A stretch of DNA of 64,000 nt from Bradyrhizobium nanningense (GCF_004114535.1 NZ_LBJC01000007.1:467533-531532), one strand, 5' to 3'; shown: positions 10,752-21,849, numbered from the stretch's first letter. A program made the numbers and translations. The notes: a model not told the origin generated them from the sequence alone.

Positions 10752-10841
10752 TCGGGCCATTGTGGACCTGATGCGCATTGTTCACAGCTCAAAGTTGTCG
10801 AACTTCGCCGAAGACGTGCCCATCCGTCCCTTCGAAGTGAA

Positions 10842-11918
10842 TCAGTTCGCAACCAGACGCTCGAATTCGCTGGCTTGCGGCTCCGGCATCTCGCGACGCT
10901 TAGCCTGTCCCGACCTGTCCACCAACTCGTGTCCTTCGACCTCAACGAACACCGCCGGATCGCGCTGCGACCTGTCCACGGTGAGCGAGAACACGTCGAA
11001 CCGGTTGTAATAACCGACGACGTCATGAAATTGCTTCGGCTCGACACAACGAGCGACGTCGATGTCGGCATAAGCGATGCCTTCGCTCTCGGAAAGCACC
11101 TCGCTAATGACCTGTCCGGCTGGATCGAGGATCATAGAGACAGCATGAGGCGTCCCTTCGATCAGATCCAGCATCGCCGGATTTGCCTGGGCGAGTGCGT
11201 CCCTCATTCCGACGTCGACGCAGGCTGACGAAACGATGTTAAAGCACTTCGCTTCGAATGAGTGGGCGCCAGCCCGTATTTCGATTGCTTTGCGCAGGTC
11301 ATACCCCCCCTTCTGTTGAGATGGACGGGTGGGCCAGATCGGCGGGTAGGTCGAGATGTGCACCTGCTCGCCTTGAGCCATCAGCGAATAGCGGGCCAGC
11401 GGATTTGTGTTTTCGCCACATATCAGCATTCCTACGCGGCCTACCTTCGTCTGGACCACGCGTAAGCCTCGTGCGTCTCCGGCTGCCCAGACCAGCTTCT
11501 CATAAAATGTTGGCACGAGCTTGCGGTGATGATTGAGGATCGATCCGTCTTCGCCGACCAGGAGATTGGAATTCCAAATGCAGCCCAGGCTAGCGACGGT
11601 CCCTTCAGTGAAGCCGACCGAGACCACGACACCGTGGCGCTTGGCGGCCATTCTGATTCTCGTCAGTTCAGGGCTATCGAGCAAAAGCGCCTGCGCCGAT
11701 AAGGCTCCAAAGAAATCGTGGGACATGATGGGCGCCTGGAGGGCTGCCCAGACCGGAAAACCCGGAATGAAAGACTCGGGAAAGGCCACCAGAGAGGCGC
11801 CGTTGCGCGCCGCCTCCGCGATGAGATCACACGCCTTTTCAGCAGTCTTAGCGGCATCGAGAAAGACTGAAGATGTGTGGCATGCGGCGGCCTTGAAGCG
11901 CGGCAAAGTGGAAACCAT
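10842..11918 (-). CDS. Nitrilase (carbon-nitrogen hydrolase family)
   Basis: 358 residues, typical for branch 1 nitrilases that convert nitriles to carboxylate plus ammonia. The catalytic triad is complete: Glu48 in AFPESFIPGFP, Lys133 in HHRKLVPTFYEK, Cys167 in LICGENTNPLARY. The CGENTNPL form is that of true nitrilases rather than amidases. The C-terminal region after about residue 300 (VDRSQRDPAVF) follows the oligomerisation tail. It is followed upstream by a sulfite-oxidase-like gene on the same strand 90 bp away. Aliphatic versus aryl specificity is not visible. Confidence 0.92.
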   Translation of the reverse strand: MVSTLPRFKAAACHTSSVFLDAAKTAEKACDLIAEAARNGASLVAFPESFIPGFPVWAALQAPIMSHDFFGALSAQALLLDSPELTRIRMAAKRHGVVVSVGFTEGTVASLGCIWNSNLLVGEDGSILNHHRKLVPTFYEKLVWAAGDARGLRVVQTKVGRVGMLICGENTNPLARYSLMAQGEQVHISTYPPIWPTRPSQQKGGYDLRKAIEIRAGAHSFEAKCFNIVSSACVDVGMRDALAQANPAMLDLIEGTPHAVSMILDPAGQVISEVLSESEGIAYADIDVARCVEPKQFHDVVGYYNRFDVFSLTVDRSQRDPAVFVEVEGHELVDRSGQAKRREMPEPQASEFERLVAN

Positions 11919-12008
11919 TTGAGACTACCTCCCGGTGTTGGCCAATAGAGGTTAGTCCCTCACGGGATGCGCGCGAATGCGAAAATCTGCACGGCTCGTT
12001 GCACGTCT

Positions 12009-12992
12009 TCAAAGCACCGAGATCGGGACACGATAGATGGCGTTACGCCGTCGCGCTTCTGGCTGAAGTTCACCGGATCGGGATCTGGCTCGCGACAACA
12101 ACCCGGTGCAGCCCTCGCCGACGGACCATTCGCACACGAACTTGGTCCACGACCACCCAGCTGCACGCTCCAGACGACATTCCTGCCAAGACGCCCCCTC
12201 ATCAGAGCTAACCTCGACGGTCTCCAGATCCGCGTCCGCCCAAGCCCACCCCCACACCTGCACCAGATCGCCGCGGCGCAACTGGTTGTCGGGTTTCGGC
12301 CAGACGATGATCGACTGGGGTGCAATTCCCCAGACTGGTCGGGTAGACCCGTCAGGCTCGGGATCGTTGTACCACTTGGTCGTGAAGACACCGGGTGCTC
12401 GTTCCGAGCGCAGCTCGATCTTGCGCAGCCACTTGACGCTGTTCGTGCCATAGTACCCCGGAACGACAAGGCGCAGCGGATATCCATGCTCCGGGAGCAG
12501 GTCGGCGCCGTTCATCTGGTAAGCCAGCAGAACATCGCGGGCCGCCCTGGAGAGCGGCAGGTCTTTTAAATAGTGACCGCACTCGATGCCGCCGAACTCG
12601 CCAGAATCCGCGCCGTGCGACCAGACGAAGCGCGCCGTCCGTTCAACTCGGACCATTTCCAACAGGTGGTCCAGACGAACCCCGGCCCATGAAACGTTGC
12701 AGACACGCCTTGTCGGCCTGTTGGGCGCGAGCGGACTTCCTGCGCATTGATGCACTGAAACGACTTCGTGCCTTGGAAAGTTCTTGAGCTCGCGAAGTGT
12801 TAGAACGACAGGTCTCTCCACCAACCCGCCGATTTCCAGCTTCCAATCATCGGCGGCAGAAGCCTCCAGAACACCGAGATGGCACAGGACGATGCAGGCC
12901 TGGACTGGCGTGATCCGGTCCGTCAGGTCATGAGGCTCGGATGGAATTCGGCCGAAAAAGCCGCGAACCTTGTATGTGAAATCGTCAGCCAT
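12009..12992 (-). CDS. Sulfite oxidase-like molybdopterin oxidoreductase
   Basis: 327 residues. Domain order: molybdopterin-binding sulfite-oxidase domain (about 30-205) and Mo-co dimerisation domain (about 215-325). The Mo ligand is Cys83 in VHQCAGSP. VSWAGVRLDHLLE, a GHY segment around 160 and PLRLVVPGYYGTNSVKWLRK are typical. There is no signal peptide, so it is probably cytoplasmic or exported with a partner. The ligand context QCAGSP differs from the more common ECAGNxR. In context (sulfonate/nitrate-type ABC importer nearby) it could oxidise sulfite released from organosulfonates. No c-type cytochrome partner is present next to it. Confidence 0.87.
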   Translation of the reverse strand: MADDFTYKVRGFFGRIPSEPHDLTDRITPVQACIVLCHLGVLEASAADDWKLEIGGLVERPVVLTLRELKNFPRHEVVSVHQCAGSPLAPNRPTRRVCNVSWAGVRLDHLLEMVRVERTARFVWSHGADSGEFGGIECGHYLKDLPLSRAARDVLLAYQMNGADLLPEHGYPLRLVVPGYYGTNSVKWLRKIELRSERAPGVFTTKWYNDPEPDGSTRPVWGIAPQSIIVWPKPDNQLRRGDLVQVWGWAWADADLETVEVSSDEGASWQECRLERAAGWSWTKFVCEWSVGEGCTGLLSRARSRSGELQPEARRRNAIYRVPISVL

Positions 12993-13077
12993 TGCAGCGC
13001 TCCATGGAGCTGCGAACTTATCCGATCTCAGGGAAGCGCTTGACCAAAAATCCGCAGGACCGGTTGCGCAAAGTTGA

Positions 13078-13971
13078 TCACTCGAACTCGTTTAGGAAAG
13101 CCTTATCAGCCCTGAATATCTCATGGAGGAATCGCACCAATGCGCGAACCCGTCCCATATATTCGATATCTTCATGCACCGAGACAAACAATGACCTCGT
13201 GACGACGACGTCCTTCATAATACGTACAAGGCGAGGATCCTTCTTCGCCGAAAAGAACGGCAAGAGGCCGATACCGCGCCCAGCGGCGATTGCGTTCTGC
13301 TGCGCAGCCATACTTGTCGAGCGGAACACGACGTTTTCCGGAACGAGCACATCATGCAACCACTGCACCGGCTGAATCGCCACGAGATCGTCAACGTAAT
13401 CGATGAAGTCATGACGCTTTAGATCTTCCGACGAAGCGGGGGCGCCCCTGTTCACGATGTATTTCGACGAAGCGAACAGCCCGAGCTTGAACTCTCCCGC
13501 TTTCTTGACCGACAGCTTAGGCCCTACCAACGGCACGAAACTGACGCAGACGTCCGCCTCGCGTTTCGTAAGGTTGATCAGATGCCTCTCGGTAACCAGC
13601 TCAACGAGCACACCGGGGTGCTTCTCATTGAACTGAACCAGTTTCTCGGCTAGATAGAAAGCGGCAATGCCTTCCATACTGGTGAGCCGGACCCGGCCGG
13701 TGGGTTCGGTCGGTGCTGAGCGGAAATCCTCGGAAACCACCAATGCGGCAGCTTCGATCTTCTCGGCGGCCTGGTAGAGCTTGTGGCCGTCCTCAGTCAG
13801 GACGAAACCATCCGGTTTTCTATCGAATATCTTGATCGCAAGATCTCTCTCGAGCTCCGATATCCGCCGACTGACGGTCGTATGATCGACCTTGAGGCGC
13901 CGAGCGGCTGGCATCAATCGGCCCTGTCTTGCGAGCTCCAGAAAAAATTTCAGATCGTTCCAGTCGAACAT
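13078..13971 (-). CDS. LysR family transcriptional regulator
   Basis: About 297 residues from ATG 13971 (MFDWNDLKFFLELARQGRLM); the frame is open for a further 29 codons but this start gives the family N-terminus. The HTH is LKVDHTTVSRRISELERDL. The effector-binding domain includes GRVRLTSMEGIAAFYLAEKL. It belongs to the same DW-xxL-x-FF-x-LA group as the regulator at 8216-9103. Located between the sulfite-oxidase-like gene and actP, all on the minus strand, so its target is not obvious. Confidence 0.9.
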   Translation of the reverse strand: MFDWNDLKFFLELARQGRLMPAARRLKVDHTTVSRRISELERDLAIKIFDRKPDGFVLTEDGHKLYQAAEKIEAAALVVSEDFRSAPTEPTGRVRLTSMEGIAAFYLAEKLVQFNEKHPGVLVELVTERHLINLTKREADVCVSFVPLVGPKLSVKKAGEFKLGLFASSKYIVNRGAPASSEDLKRHDFIDYVDDLVAIQPVQWLHDVLVPENVVFRSTSMAAQQNAIAAGRGIGLLPFFSAKKDPRLVRIMKDVVVTRSLFVSVHEDIEYMGRVRALVRFLHEIFRADKAFLNEFE

Positions 13972-14138
13972 TCGCTCCGCTCTGCCCCTCGAAGACTCCA
14001 GCGAATTTCGCACTAGTCTCAAGAGATTGCCAGCATCCTCAGGACGCATATGAACCATTAGCCGTAGCGGCGGGCCTGCAAGGGCAGGTGCTTATTCCAA
14101 CCGGGAAATCAGCCACTTAGTTCTGAAATCATCTCCAA

Positions 14139-15725
14139 CTATCCCTCCTCACGTGAACCAGCCCCGGCGCGCGCCGGATCGGATGGGCCCATCAAGATCC
14201 TTCGTTGCATCTCCCGGAAGGTGCGGTCGGCATCCATCACAGGGGTGGCAACGGACACCGCAATGGCTACCGCAAACGAAAGCGGCATGGCCACAATTGC
14301 TGGATTCTTCAATGGGACAAACCACCAGGCTTCGGCAATGTCCGCCAGTGATTTCCCAAGTACGTCGACCTGAATGGTCGGCGACAAGCAGATCAGAACA
14401 ATCGAGCCAACAGTGCCGACGAGGATGCTCGCCACCGCCCCCTGTGTGGTGAAACGCTTCCAACTGATTGCGAGTACCAGCGAAGGAAAGTTTGCTGCGC
14501 ACGCTACGGAGAATGCAAGTCCCGCCATGAAGGCTACATTCTGGCCCTCGAACAGGATTCCCAAGACGACTGCGACGACGGCAATGATGATCGTAGCGAC
14601 GCGCGCAACCTTCAACTGCTCGGACTCTGTCGCCTTCCCCGCTCTTATGACGTTGGTCCAGAGGTCATGGCACAGGGTGGCAACCCCCGAAAGGGTCAAT
14701 CCAGCAACGACTGCAAGCATGGTCGCGAACGCTACGGCGCAAATGAAGCCGAAGAAGGCGTTGCCTCCGACCGCTTGAGCCAGCAAGGGCGCAGCCATGT
14801 TGCCGCCGCCTCCGGCTTTGAGTACCGCCTGAGGTCCGACGATCACCATGGCGCCAAAGCCGATGACGAAGACCATGAGATGAAATGCTCCGATCAGGCC
14901 GGTCGCATAGAGAATGGAGAGCCGCGCCGCCTTGACGTCCTTGACCGTATAGACGCGCATGAGGATATGCGGCATCGCCGCCGTACCGAACATGAGACCC
15001 AGCCCAAGAGAAATCGCGTCCCATTGACCGGAAACGACGCGCGAACCCGGCTGAAGTACATTCGCGCCGTATCGTTCAGCTGCGGCCGCGAATAGCCGTA
15101 CCGGATTCATCTGAAATTGGACAAGCACCAGGATACAGAGGAATGCCCCACCTGCCATCAGGAGCGCCGCTTTGACGACCTGAACCCAGGTCGTAGCGAG
15201 CATGCCACCAAAGAGCACGTAGATCAGCATGGCGGTCCCGACAATGATGACCGACCAGGAGTACGGGATGCCGAATAGCAGCTTGATGAGAGCCCCTGTC
15301 GCAACCATCTGCGCGATGAGATAGAACGAAATCACGGCCAGGGTTCCGATCGCGGCGGCAGAGCGAACCGGCTTTTGCGACAGACGATACGCCACCACAT
15401 CGGCAAAGGTGAATTTGCCCACATTCCGGAGTGGCTCGACGATGAGAAATAGGATGATCGGCCAGCCGACCAGCCACCCGATCGAATACACCATGCCATC
15501 GAAGCCGTTGGAAGTGACAATGCCGGCGATTCCTAGAAGCGCTGCCGCAGAAAGAAAGTCTCCGGCGAGGGCCCAGCCATTTTGCCACGCGGTGATTTCA
15601 CCACCTGCCGCAAAGAACGTCTCGGTCGTCTTGGTCCGCTTGGCCGCCCAATAGGTTATTGCGAGCGTCAAGGCCATGAACGCAAAGAAGAATGCGATGG
15701 AGATGTTGCTGGTCTGCGACTGCAT
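14139..15725 (-). CDS. actP: Cation/acetate symporter, ActP type (SSS family)
   Basis: 528 residues, about 13 membrane spans. Sodium:solute symporter signature segments seen: FFAAGGEITAWQNGWALAGDFLSAAALLG, typical of monocarboxylate/acetate permeases, and LIAQMVATGALIKLLFGI. It imports acetate, pyruvate or related short carboxylates. The frame is open 115 codons upstream, but the DUF485 gene occupies that region in another frame and its TGA shares a base with ATG 15725 (TGATG), giving translational coupling as in yjcH-actP operons. Confidence 0.92.
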   Translation of the reverse strand: MQSQTSNISIAFFFAFMALTLAITYWAAKRTKTTETFFAAGGEITAWQNGWALAGDFLSAAALLGIAGIVTSNGFDGMVYSIGWLVGWPIILFLIVEPLRNVGKFTFADVVAYRLSQKPVRSAAAIGTLAVISFYLIAQMVATGALIKLLFGIPYSWSVIIVGTAMLIYVLFGGMLATTWVQVVKAALLMAGGAFLCILVLVQFQMNPVRLFAAAAERYGANVLQPGSRVVSGQWDAISLGLGLMFGTAAMPHILMRVYTVKDVKAARLSILYATGLIGAFHLMVFVIGFGAMVIVGPQAVLKAGGGGNMAAPLLAQAVGGNAFFGFICAVAFATMLAVVAGLTLSGVATLCHDLWTNVIRAGKATESEQLKVARVATIIIAVVAVVLGILFEGQNVAFMAGLAFSVACAANFPSLVLAISWKRFTTQGAVASILVGTVGSIVLICLSPTIQVDVLGKSLADIAEAWWFVPLKNPAIVAMPLSFAVAIAVSVATPVMDADRTFREMQRRILMGPSDPARAGAGSREEG

Positions 15726-16015
15726 CACGCTTGCTCCAGCGTGGACTTCACGTTGCGGTCGAAGATCGTGTTTGCCCAGTACACGTAGATCAGGCAGAGA
15801 AGAAACGAGCTGATGATGACCAACGGGCCGAGCACAATGCAAAGCGACAAACCGGGGGCGAGCATCGTGCCGAGAACAGGCTTGGCGAACGCGAACAGCC
15901 CCATGAAACCGAAATAGATCGCGATCATCGCAAAGCTTAACGACGCCGCGACCGTCAATCTCGATCGCGCCAGTGCGATCATTCCCCTTTCCAGCGCCTT
16001 TGAAGATACAGTCAT
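15725..16015 (-). CDS. DUF485 membrane protein (YjcH type)
   Basis: 96 residues with two membrane spans (FAMIAIYFGFMGLFAF and a second one containing GPLVIISSFLLCLIYVYWAN). DUF485/YjcH proteins are encoded directly before actP and are thought to be a small subunit of the symporter. The one-base overlap with actP supports this. Known role is weakly defined. Confidence 0.85.
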   Translation of the reverse strand: MTVSSKALERGMIALARSRLTVAASLSFAMIAIYFGFMGLFAFAKPVLGTMLAPGLSLCIVLGPLVIISSFLLCLIYVYWANTIFDRNVKSTLEQA

Positions 16016-16168
16016 CTGCTACTCCTGAATTGTTTGTGACAGTTTCGTCAGACCTTGAATCATTGCCCACTGAGACTTTGCGAGAGAAGACTTGCGCATT
16101 TTCGCGATGCCCTCGCCTGATAGGTGGCCCGCGGTCACGTGATCCGAGGCTTACCTCTGCGATGGCGT

Positions 16169-16963
16169 CTAGCTGGCCAATTGCGGGAATGGCTCCTTCT
16201 TGTACAGGAACTCGAGAATCTCCTTTCGGTACTTGATGCCCTCGAAATCAGTTGTCAGCTTGAGTCGATCGCGCGGTCGCGATGTCTCGATTTTCCAGAT
16301 CCGGCCAATTCGGGCAGCCGGTCCGTTGGAGAGTGCGACGATCCTGTCGCTGAGAAAGATCGCTTCATCGATGTCATGAGTAACCATGACGACAGTTGTT
16401 TTCGTCGTCTCGACGATCCGCACCAGTTCGTCCTGCAAGCTCGATCTCGTCAATGCGTCAAGCGCACCGAATGGTTCGTCCAGCAAGAGTACCTTCGGCT
16501 GGACGGCAAATGCCCGCGCGATCCCGACCCGTTGCTTCATGCCGCCAGATATTTCAAACGGGTATTTTCCGATCGCGTGCTCCAAATGCACGAGCTTCAA
16601 CGCCTGTTCGGCCCGATCCATCAGTTCGGACCTGGACGCTCCCCGAAACGCCTGCTTAACGGCTAGGTGCACGTTTTCGACGCAGGTCATCCAGGGAAGC
16701 AAGGCATGGCTCTGAAAGACCATCGCCCTCTCCGGGGCGGGACCACTAACCACGGCGCCAGCGCAGCGGATCGCCCCCGAGGTGGGCGTAAGCAGGCCAG
16801 CCACGATGTTGAGCAACGTACTTTTGCCACAGCCGGAGTGGCCGATCAGGCAGACGAACTCGCTATGTTCGATTGCGAGCGATATCCGATCGAGCGCGCG
16901 CAGCTCCTTGCCCGACCGGTCCACAAATGACATCGAGACGTCGTTGATATCGAGATCGGCCAT
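16169..16963 (-). CDS. ABC transporter ATP-binding protein, nitrate/sulfonate/taurine type
   Basis: 264 residues from ATG 16963. Walker A GHSGCGKST, signature ISGGMKQRVGIARA, Walker B VLLLDEPFGALD, and His of THDIDEA all present. The FQSHALLPWMTCVENVHLAV segment is characteristic of the SsuB/TauB/NrtD group. It is the third gene of a three-gene minus-strand operon: binding protein, permease, ATPase with 4-5 bp gaps. The start at 16963 lies just beyond the permease stop. Confidence 0.92.
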   Translation of the reverse strand: MADLDINDVSMSFVDRSGKELRALDRISLAIEHSEFVCLIGHSGCGKSTLLNIVAGLLTPTSGAIRCAGAVVSGPAPERAMVFQSHALLPWMTCVENVHLAVKQAFRGASRSELMDRAEQALKLVHLEHAIGKYPFEISGGMKQRVGIARAFAVQPKVLLLDEPFGALDALTRSSLQDELVRIVETTKTTVVMVTHDIDEAIFLSDRIVALSNGPAARIGRIWKIETSRPRDRLKLTTDFEGIKYRKEILEFLYKKEPFPQLAS

Positions 16964-16967
16964 CGTC

Positions 16968-17810
16968 CTATTCCCGGAAGCTGAGGCGCTCGCCAATTCG
17001 TTTAAGAATGACGTCAAGCGCCAGGCCGATCCCGCCAACCAGAACGATGGCAACGATCATGCTGGCGATCTGCAAGTTGTTCCATTCGTTCCAGATAAAA
17101 TAGCCGATCCCGCTTTGGGCTCCGACCATTTCCGCGGCCACGATCACGAACCATGCTATGCCGATGGAAATACGCATTCCCGACAAGATCATAGGCACGC
17201 TGGCGGGAAACACGACTCGCGTGACGTGCTCGAGCCTCGGAACCCCGAATACGCGTGACACGTTCAGCCACTCCGCGCGCACTGACGCTGTTCCGGTCGC
17301 GGTGCTGATCAACATCGGCCACACGGCACAGATGAAGATGATGAAGATTGTCGAGATCGTGCTGTCGCGAAACGTGTAGAGAGCAAGTGGCATCCACGCG
17401 AGTGGTGAGACCGGCCGAAGAACCTGGATGAAAGGATCAAGTGCGCGATAACAAGCCGGCCATAGCCCAAGTACGAAACCCAGCGGGACGGCGACGGCTA
17501 ACGCCAACGTGAAACCAAGAGCCACTCGCCCCATGGAATAGAGCAGGTGCCATGCGATGCCGAGATTGTTGGGGTTATCACGATCCAACGCGTGCGCGAT
17601 CAGCTCATAACCGCGCAGCGCAACGGCCCAGGGCGAAGGAATTGCGCTGGCCTGCTGCCCTGGTGCACTTTGGCCGGCGAGCCGCGCATACTCGGCGTCA
17701 GCGGCGCTGCCTGATCCCGACGTCGTCGTCGTGAACCACGCCCAGATGCAGATGAACCCAACAAAGATCGCGATTGATGCCACCCAGGGCTGCTGCAGCC
17801 GATGCAACAT
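16968..17810 (-). CDS. ABC transporter permease, nitrate/sulfonate/taurine type
   Basis: 280 residues with about six spans and an N-terminal span facing a periplasmic stretch. The permease coupling motif region (SVRAEWLNVSRVFGVPRLEHV and then IGIAWFVIVAAEMVGAQSGI) is typical of SsuC/NrtB proteins. It sits 5 bp after the binding-protein gene and 5 bp before the ATPase gene, so the three form one importer. Confidence 0.92.
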   Translation of the reverse strand: MLHRLQQPWVASIAIFVGFICIWAWFTTTTSGSGSAADAEYARLAGQSAPGQQASAIPSPWAVALRGYELIAHALDRDNPNNLGIAWHLLYSMGRVALGFTLALAVAVPLGFVLGLWPACYRALDPFIQVLRPVSPLAWMPLALYTFRDSTISTIFIIFICAVWPMLISTATGTASVRAEWLNVSRVFGVPRLEHVTRVVFPASVPMILSGMRISIGIAWFVIVAAEMVGAQSGIGYFIWNEWNNLQIASMIVAIVLVGGIGLALDVILKRIGERLSFRE

Positions 17811-17815
17811 TTGCG

Positions 17816-19132
17816 TCAGCCGGACTTCTTGACCGAGGCCAGGTACTCCAGCGGCCTGCCGGAATCGAAATCCTTCCCGAGGATCTTCTCACTGCCGAAC
17901 CCGACGACTGGAGGAGAGGCGCCCTGCTCACGCATGATGCGGGCAGCGTCTGTTGCGAGCATCACCCGTTCGGCGAGCGTCTTGTAATCGACGTCCTCCT
18001 TCAGCATGTTCCAGCGTCTGAGTTGCGTCATCAGCCAAACGGCGGCTGAGTATTGCGGAAATGGCTGATAATCGACGCGGCGCGCATCCTTTTTGATCGC
18101 TCCGAGGCCGTCCGCGTAGGTGCCACCGAGGACCTGCTCAAGAACGATTTCAGGGGCGTTGAGGTATTGCGGCTCCGACAACACCTTCGCCATCCCAACG
18201 CGGTTCTCCGGCTTGGAGACATGGAGACTGGCGGCGATGATGGCGCGGTAGAACGCCATAAACGTATTCGGGTTCTGCTGTATCCAGCTCTCTGACGCAG
18301 TGACCGAGCAGCACGGATGACCGTCCCAGATCTCCTTCGAAATGAGATGGATGAATCCCGCGCCCTCGTAGACCGCGCGCTGGCCGCCCGGCTCACCACC
18401 GAAGAAGCCATCGATGCTCCCGACTCGAAGGCTCGCGACGTACTCGGTAGGAGGAACAATCCGGTATTTGACATCCTGGTCCGGATCGAGGCCGGCCGCG
18501 GCTAGATAGTTACGCAACTGCAGGGTCTGGTGACTCTGCTCGAACGGAACGGCAAAGGTAAAGCCCTTCCAGTTCTTCGGCTCGCGATTGTCCCTGTGCT
18601 TATTGGCCAGGACAAGCGAGTTTCCATTTTGATTCAGGATTGTAAGCACTTTGATCGACTGGACATTGCCCCCAAGGCCTGCGGTCATCGTCAGCGGCAC
18701 GGGCATCACCTGCTGTGAGACGTCCAGCTCTCCATTGAGCATCTTGTCCCGAATCAAAGCTATTCCGGCGATCTTTTGCAGGCTAACCTCGAGGCCTTCC
18801 CTGCTGTAGCTCCCAAGCTTCTCGCCGTAGATGAGCGGAGCAGCGCAGGTAATCGGCAAAAAGCCGACGGCAAGCTTGGTCTTCTCGAGAGGCTTGCGCT
18901 CCTGGGCAATCGCCTTCAGCGTCTCGATGGGGAGAATGCTCGACAGCGCCCCGATGATCGCACCGGCGCCCACGGTCCGCAGCAATTCGCGTCGCAGGAT
19001 GGGTTGCGGGAAGAGGCCATGCAGAAGCGCCTGCTCGACGCGGTCCGATACAGCAGCCTCAAAGCTCGGCTGCGCCGGACTGTGATCGCAACACTTGCAG
19101 CCGAGGCCGTGATGACCAAATGCATCACTCAT
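17816..19132 (-). CDS. ABC transporter substrate-binding protein, NrtA/CmpA-like
   Basis: 438 residues. NrtA-type periplasmic binding fold with KTKLAVGFLPITCAAPLIYG and the WDGHPCCSVTASESWI segment. The N-terminus is unusual: a Cys/His-rich stretch CKCCDH (residues 13-18), then RRELLRTVGAGAIIGALSS, a Tat-like signal about 45 residues into the protein. The long leader resembles other NrtA-like proteins in rhizobia. Ligand could be nitrate, bicarbonate, a sulfonate or a nitrile-derived acid. First gene of the importer operon. Confidence 0.88.
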   Translation of the reverse strand: MSDAFGHHGLGCKCCDHSPAQPSFEAAVSDRVEQALLHGLFPQPILRRELLRTVGAGAIIGALSSILPIETLKAIAQERKPLEKTKLAVGFLPITCAAPLIYGEKLGSYSREGLEVSLQKIAGIALIRDKMLNGELDVSQQVMPVPLTMTAGLGGNVQSIKVLTILNQNGNSLVLANKHRDNREPKNWKGFTFAVPFEQSHQTLQLRNYLAAAGLDPDQDVKYRIVPPTEYVASLRVGSIDGFFGGEPGGQRAVYEGAGFIHLISKEIWDGHPCCSVTASESWIQQNPNTFMAFYRAIIAASLHVSKPENRVGMAKVLSEPQYLNAPEIVLEQVLGGTYADGLGAIKKDARRVDYQPFPQYSAAVWLMTQLRRWNMLKEDVDYKTLAERVMLATDAARIMREQGASPPVVGFGSEKILGKDFDSGRPLEYLASVKKSG

Positions 19133-19295
19133 GTGCTTTGCTCCCCCTTCAACGTTCCAATCGAAGATGGCGCCCGGCGCCGCCTGGACAAAGATTGGCG
19201 CATCGGACGGCGAGCGGTACTTCGAAAATGTGCAAGGGCCTTCGCAGAAAAGTGATTACCTGCCCATGATCGGCGGCAAAGTTCCACCGAACAGG

Positions 19296-20690
19296 TCAAC
19301 GTCGTTGGAATGCCGGCAGAGTAGCTGGCTCGCCAAGATCCCAATATAGCCCCGCCATGATTGCCAGCGCTTCACGCGCGAGCCCGGTCGGCAGGTGCTC
19401 GTCGGCTGCATGCTGCCGGCATCCAGGATAGGCGTGGGGCACCCATAAAGTGGGCAAGTCCAGCAGGTTGGCAAAGATATCGTTCGGAAGTGACCCTGCG
19501 AAATTGGGCAACATCGCCGGCGCCTTCTGCGTCGTCCGGATGATCGAGGCTTGGGCCCATTTAGCCCACGGGTCTTCAGGGTCGAGGCGCGTGGCAAGAA
19601 AAACCCCATCGTCAGGGCTTGGTGCCACCTGGACCATGTCGAGGCCGGACTTCGGGAGGTGTCGCCGAAGCGCCGGCAAAATGTCCTCGTGATCAACACC
19701 GACCACGAAGCGGAGCTGACAGCGCGCCCAGGCAGTCGGGGGGATGGCGTTGACCGGCGCCTGCGGATTTCCGCAACTCATGGCGAGAACATCGAATGAG
19801 CACCAGCCGTACACCTGTTCTGCCCGGGTCAGCCCCGCTTCGCCCCAAGCCAGATCAATCTCGGGTCCATCAGGCCCCCCATCAACGATACAACCGGCAA
19901 GCGCCCTCCGGACGGAGTCGGGCAGCCCCCTTGGAAGCCATTCTGAGATCAGGATGCGGCCGGTGGGGGAGACGATCGTCGTCAAGGCATGCGCGAGCTG
20001 GATTGCGGGATCGGAGAGCAAACCGCCCCAATTGCCCGAATGATATGCCCGATCACGCGCCTCGATCGACATGTCGAAAGTGAGACATCCGCGCGACCCC
20101 AGGAATACCGTGGGTCGATGTTCGGACAAACGCGGCCCGTCGGACGCCAGGAAAAGATCGGCACGGAGGCGCTTCTTGTGGATCGTACAGAATTCGCGCA
20201 GGCCAGGCGAATCGACCTCTTCACCCATTTCGATCAGGTATTTCAGATTAAAGCCGAGGCGACCTCTCGTCTCGAGCACAGCACGGAGGCTGGCAATGTT
20301 GATGGCGTGCTGTCCCTTGTTGTCGGCGGTACCACGGCCGTACCAGCGATCATCGAGCTTTGCGAGGCGCCAAGGCGACCTTCCCGCGGCCCACGAGCCT
20401 TCCATTCCCCGAACCACATCGCCGTGCCCATATCCGAGCACCGTCAGCAATGAGGGATCCTCTATGCGCTCTGCATAAAGGAATTGGACACCTAGAGCGG
20501 CCAAAACCTGGCAGTCGCAGCCGAGCGCTTCAAGCATAGAACGGAGCTGGTCGAGATACTCGACAAGCTGAAGTTTTCGCTCCGGGTTCTGACTCTCCGA
20601 AGGAATAGCGACGAGCTGCGAGAGCACGGTCTCAAAGTCCCCGGAATCCAAATGGCTTTTGGCACGCGAGATTGCGGCGTTCCGGCTCAT
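19296..20690 (-). CDS. M20 family metallohydrolase (YgeY/dipeptidase-like)
   Basis: 464 residues from ATG 20690. The M20 metal-site residues are visible: His89-Asp91 in GYGHGDVV, Asp123 in GRGTADNKGQ, and the catalytic Glu157 with Glu158 in IEMGEEVDSPG. The insert between is the dimerisation domain. M20 enzymes hydrolyse dipeptides or N-acyl amino acids. It closes a minus-strand operon (binding protein, permease, M24 protein, ATPase, M20), so it likely acts on what that importer brings in. Confidence 0.88.
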   Translation of the reverse strand: MSRNAAISRAKSHLDSGDFETVLSQLVAIPSESQNPERKLQLVEYLDQLRSMLEALGCDCQVLAALGVQFLYAERIEDPSLLTVLGYGHGDVVRGMEGSWAAGRSPWRLAKLDDRWYGRGTADNKGQHAINIASLRAVLETRGRLGFNLKYLIEMGEEVDSPGLREFCTIHKKRLRADLFLASDGPRLSEHRPTVFLGSRGCLTFDMSIEARDRAYHSGNWGGLLSDPAIQLAHALTTIVSPTGRILISEWLPRGLPDSVRRALAGCIVDGGPDGPEIDLAWGEAGLTRAEQVYGWCSFDVLAMSCGNPQAPVNAIPPTAWARCQLRFVVGVDHEDILPALRRHLPKSGLDMVQVAPSPDDGVFLATRLDPEDPWAKWAQASIIRTTQKAPAMLPNFAGSLPNDIFANLLDLPTLWVPHAYPGCRQHAADEHLPTGLAREALAIMAGLYWDLGEPATLPAFQRR

Positions 20691-20721
20691 TTCGGGTCGC
20701 TCCTTGCACGCCAAAGGGAGC

Positions 20722-21845
<1,124 letters not shown>

Positions 21846-21849
<4 letters not shown>

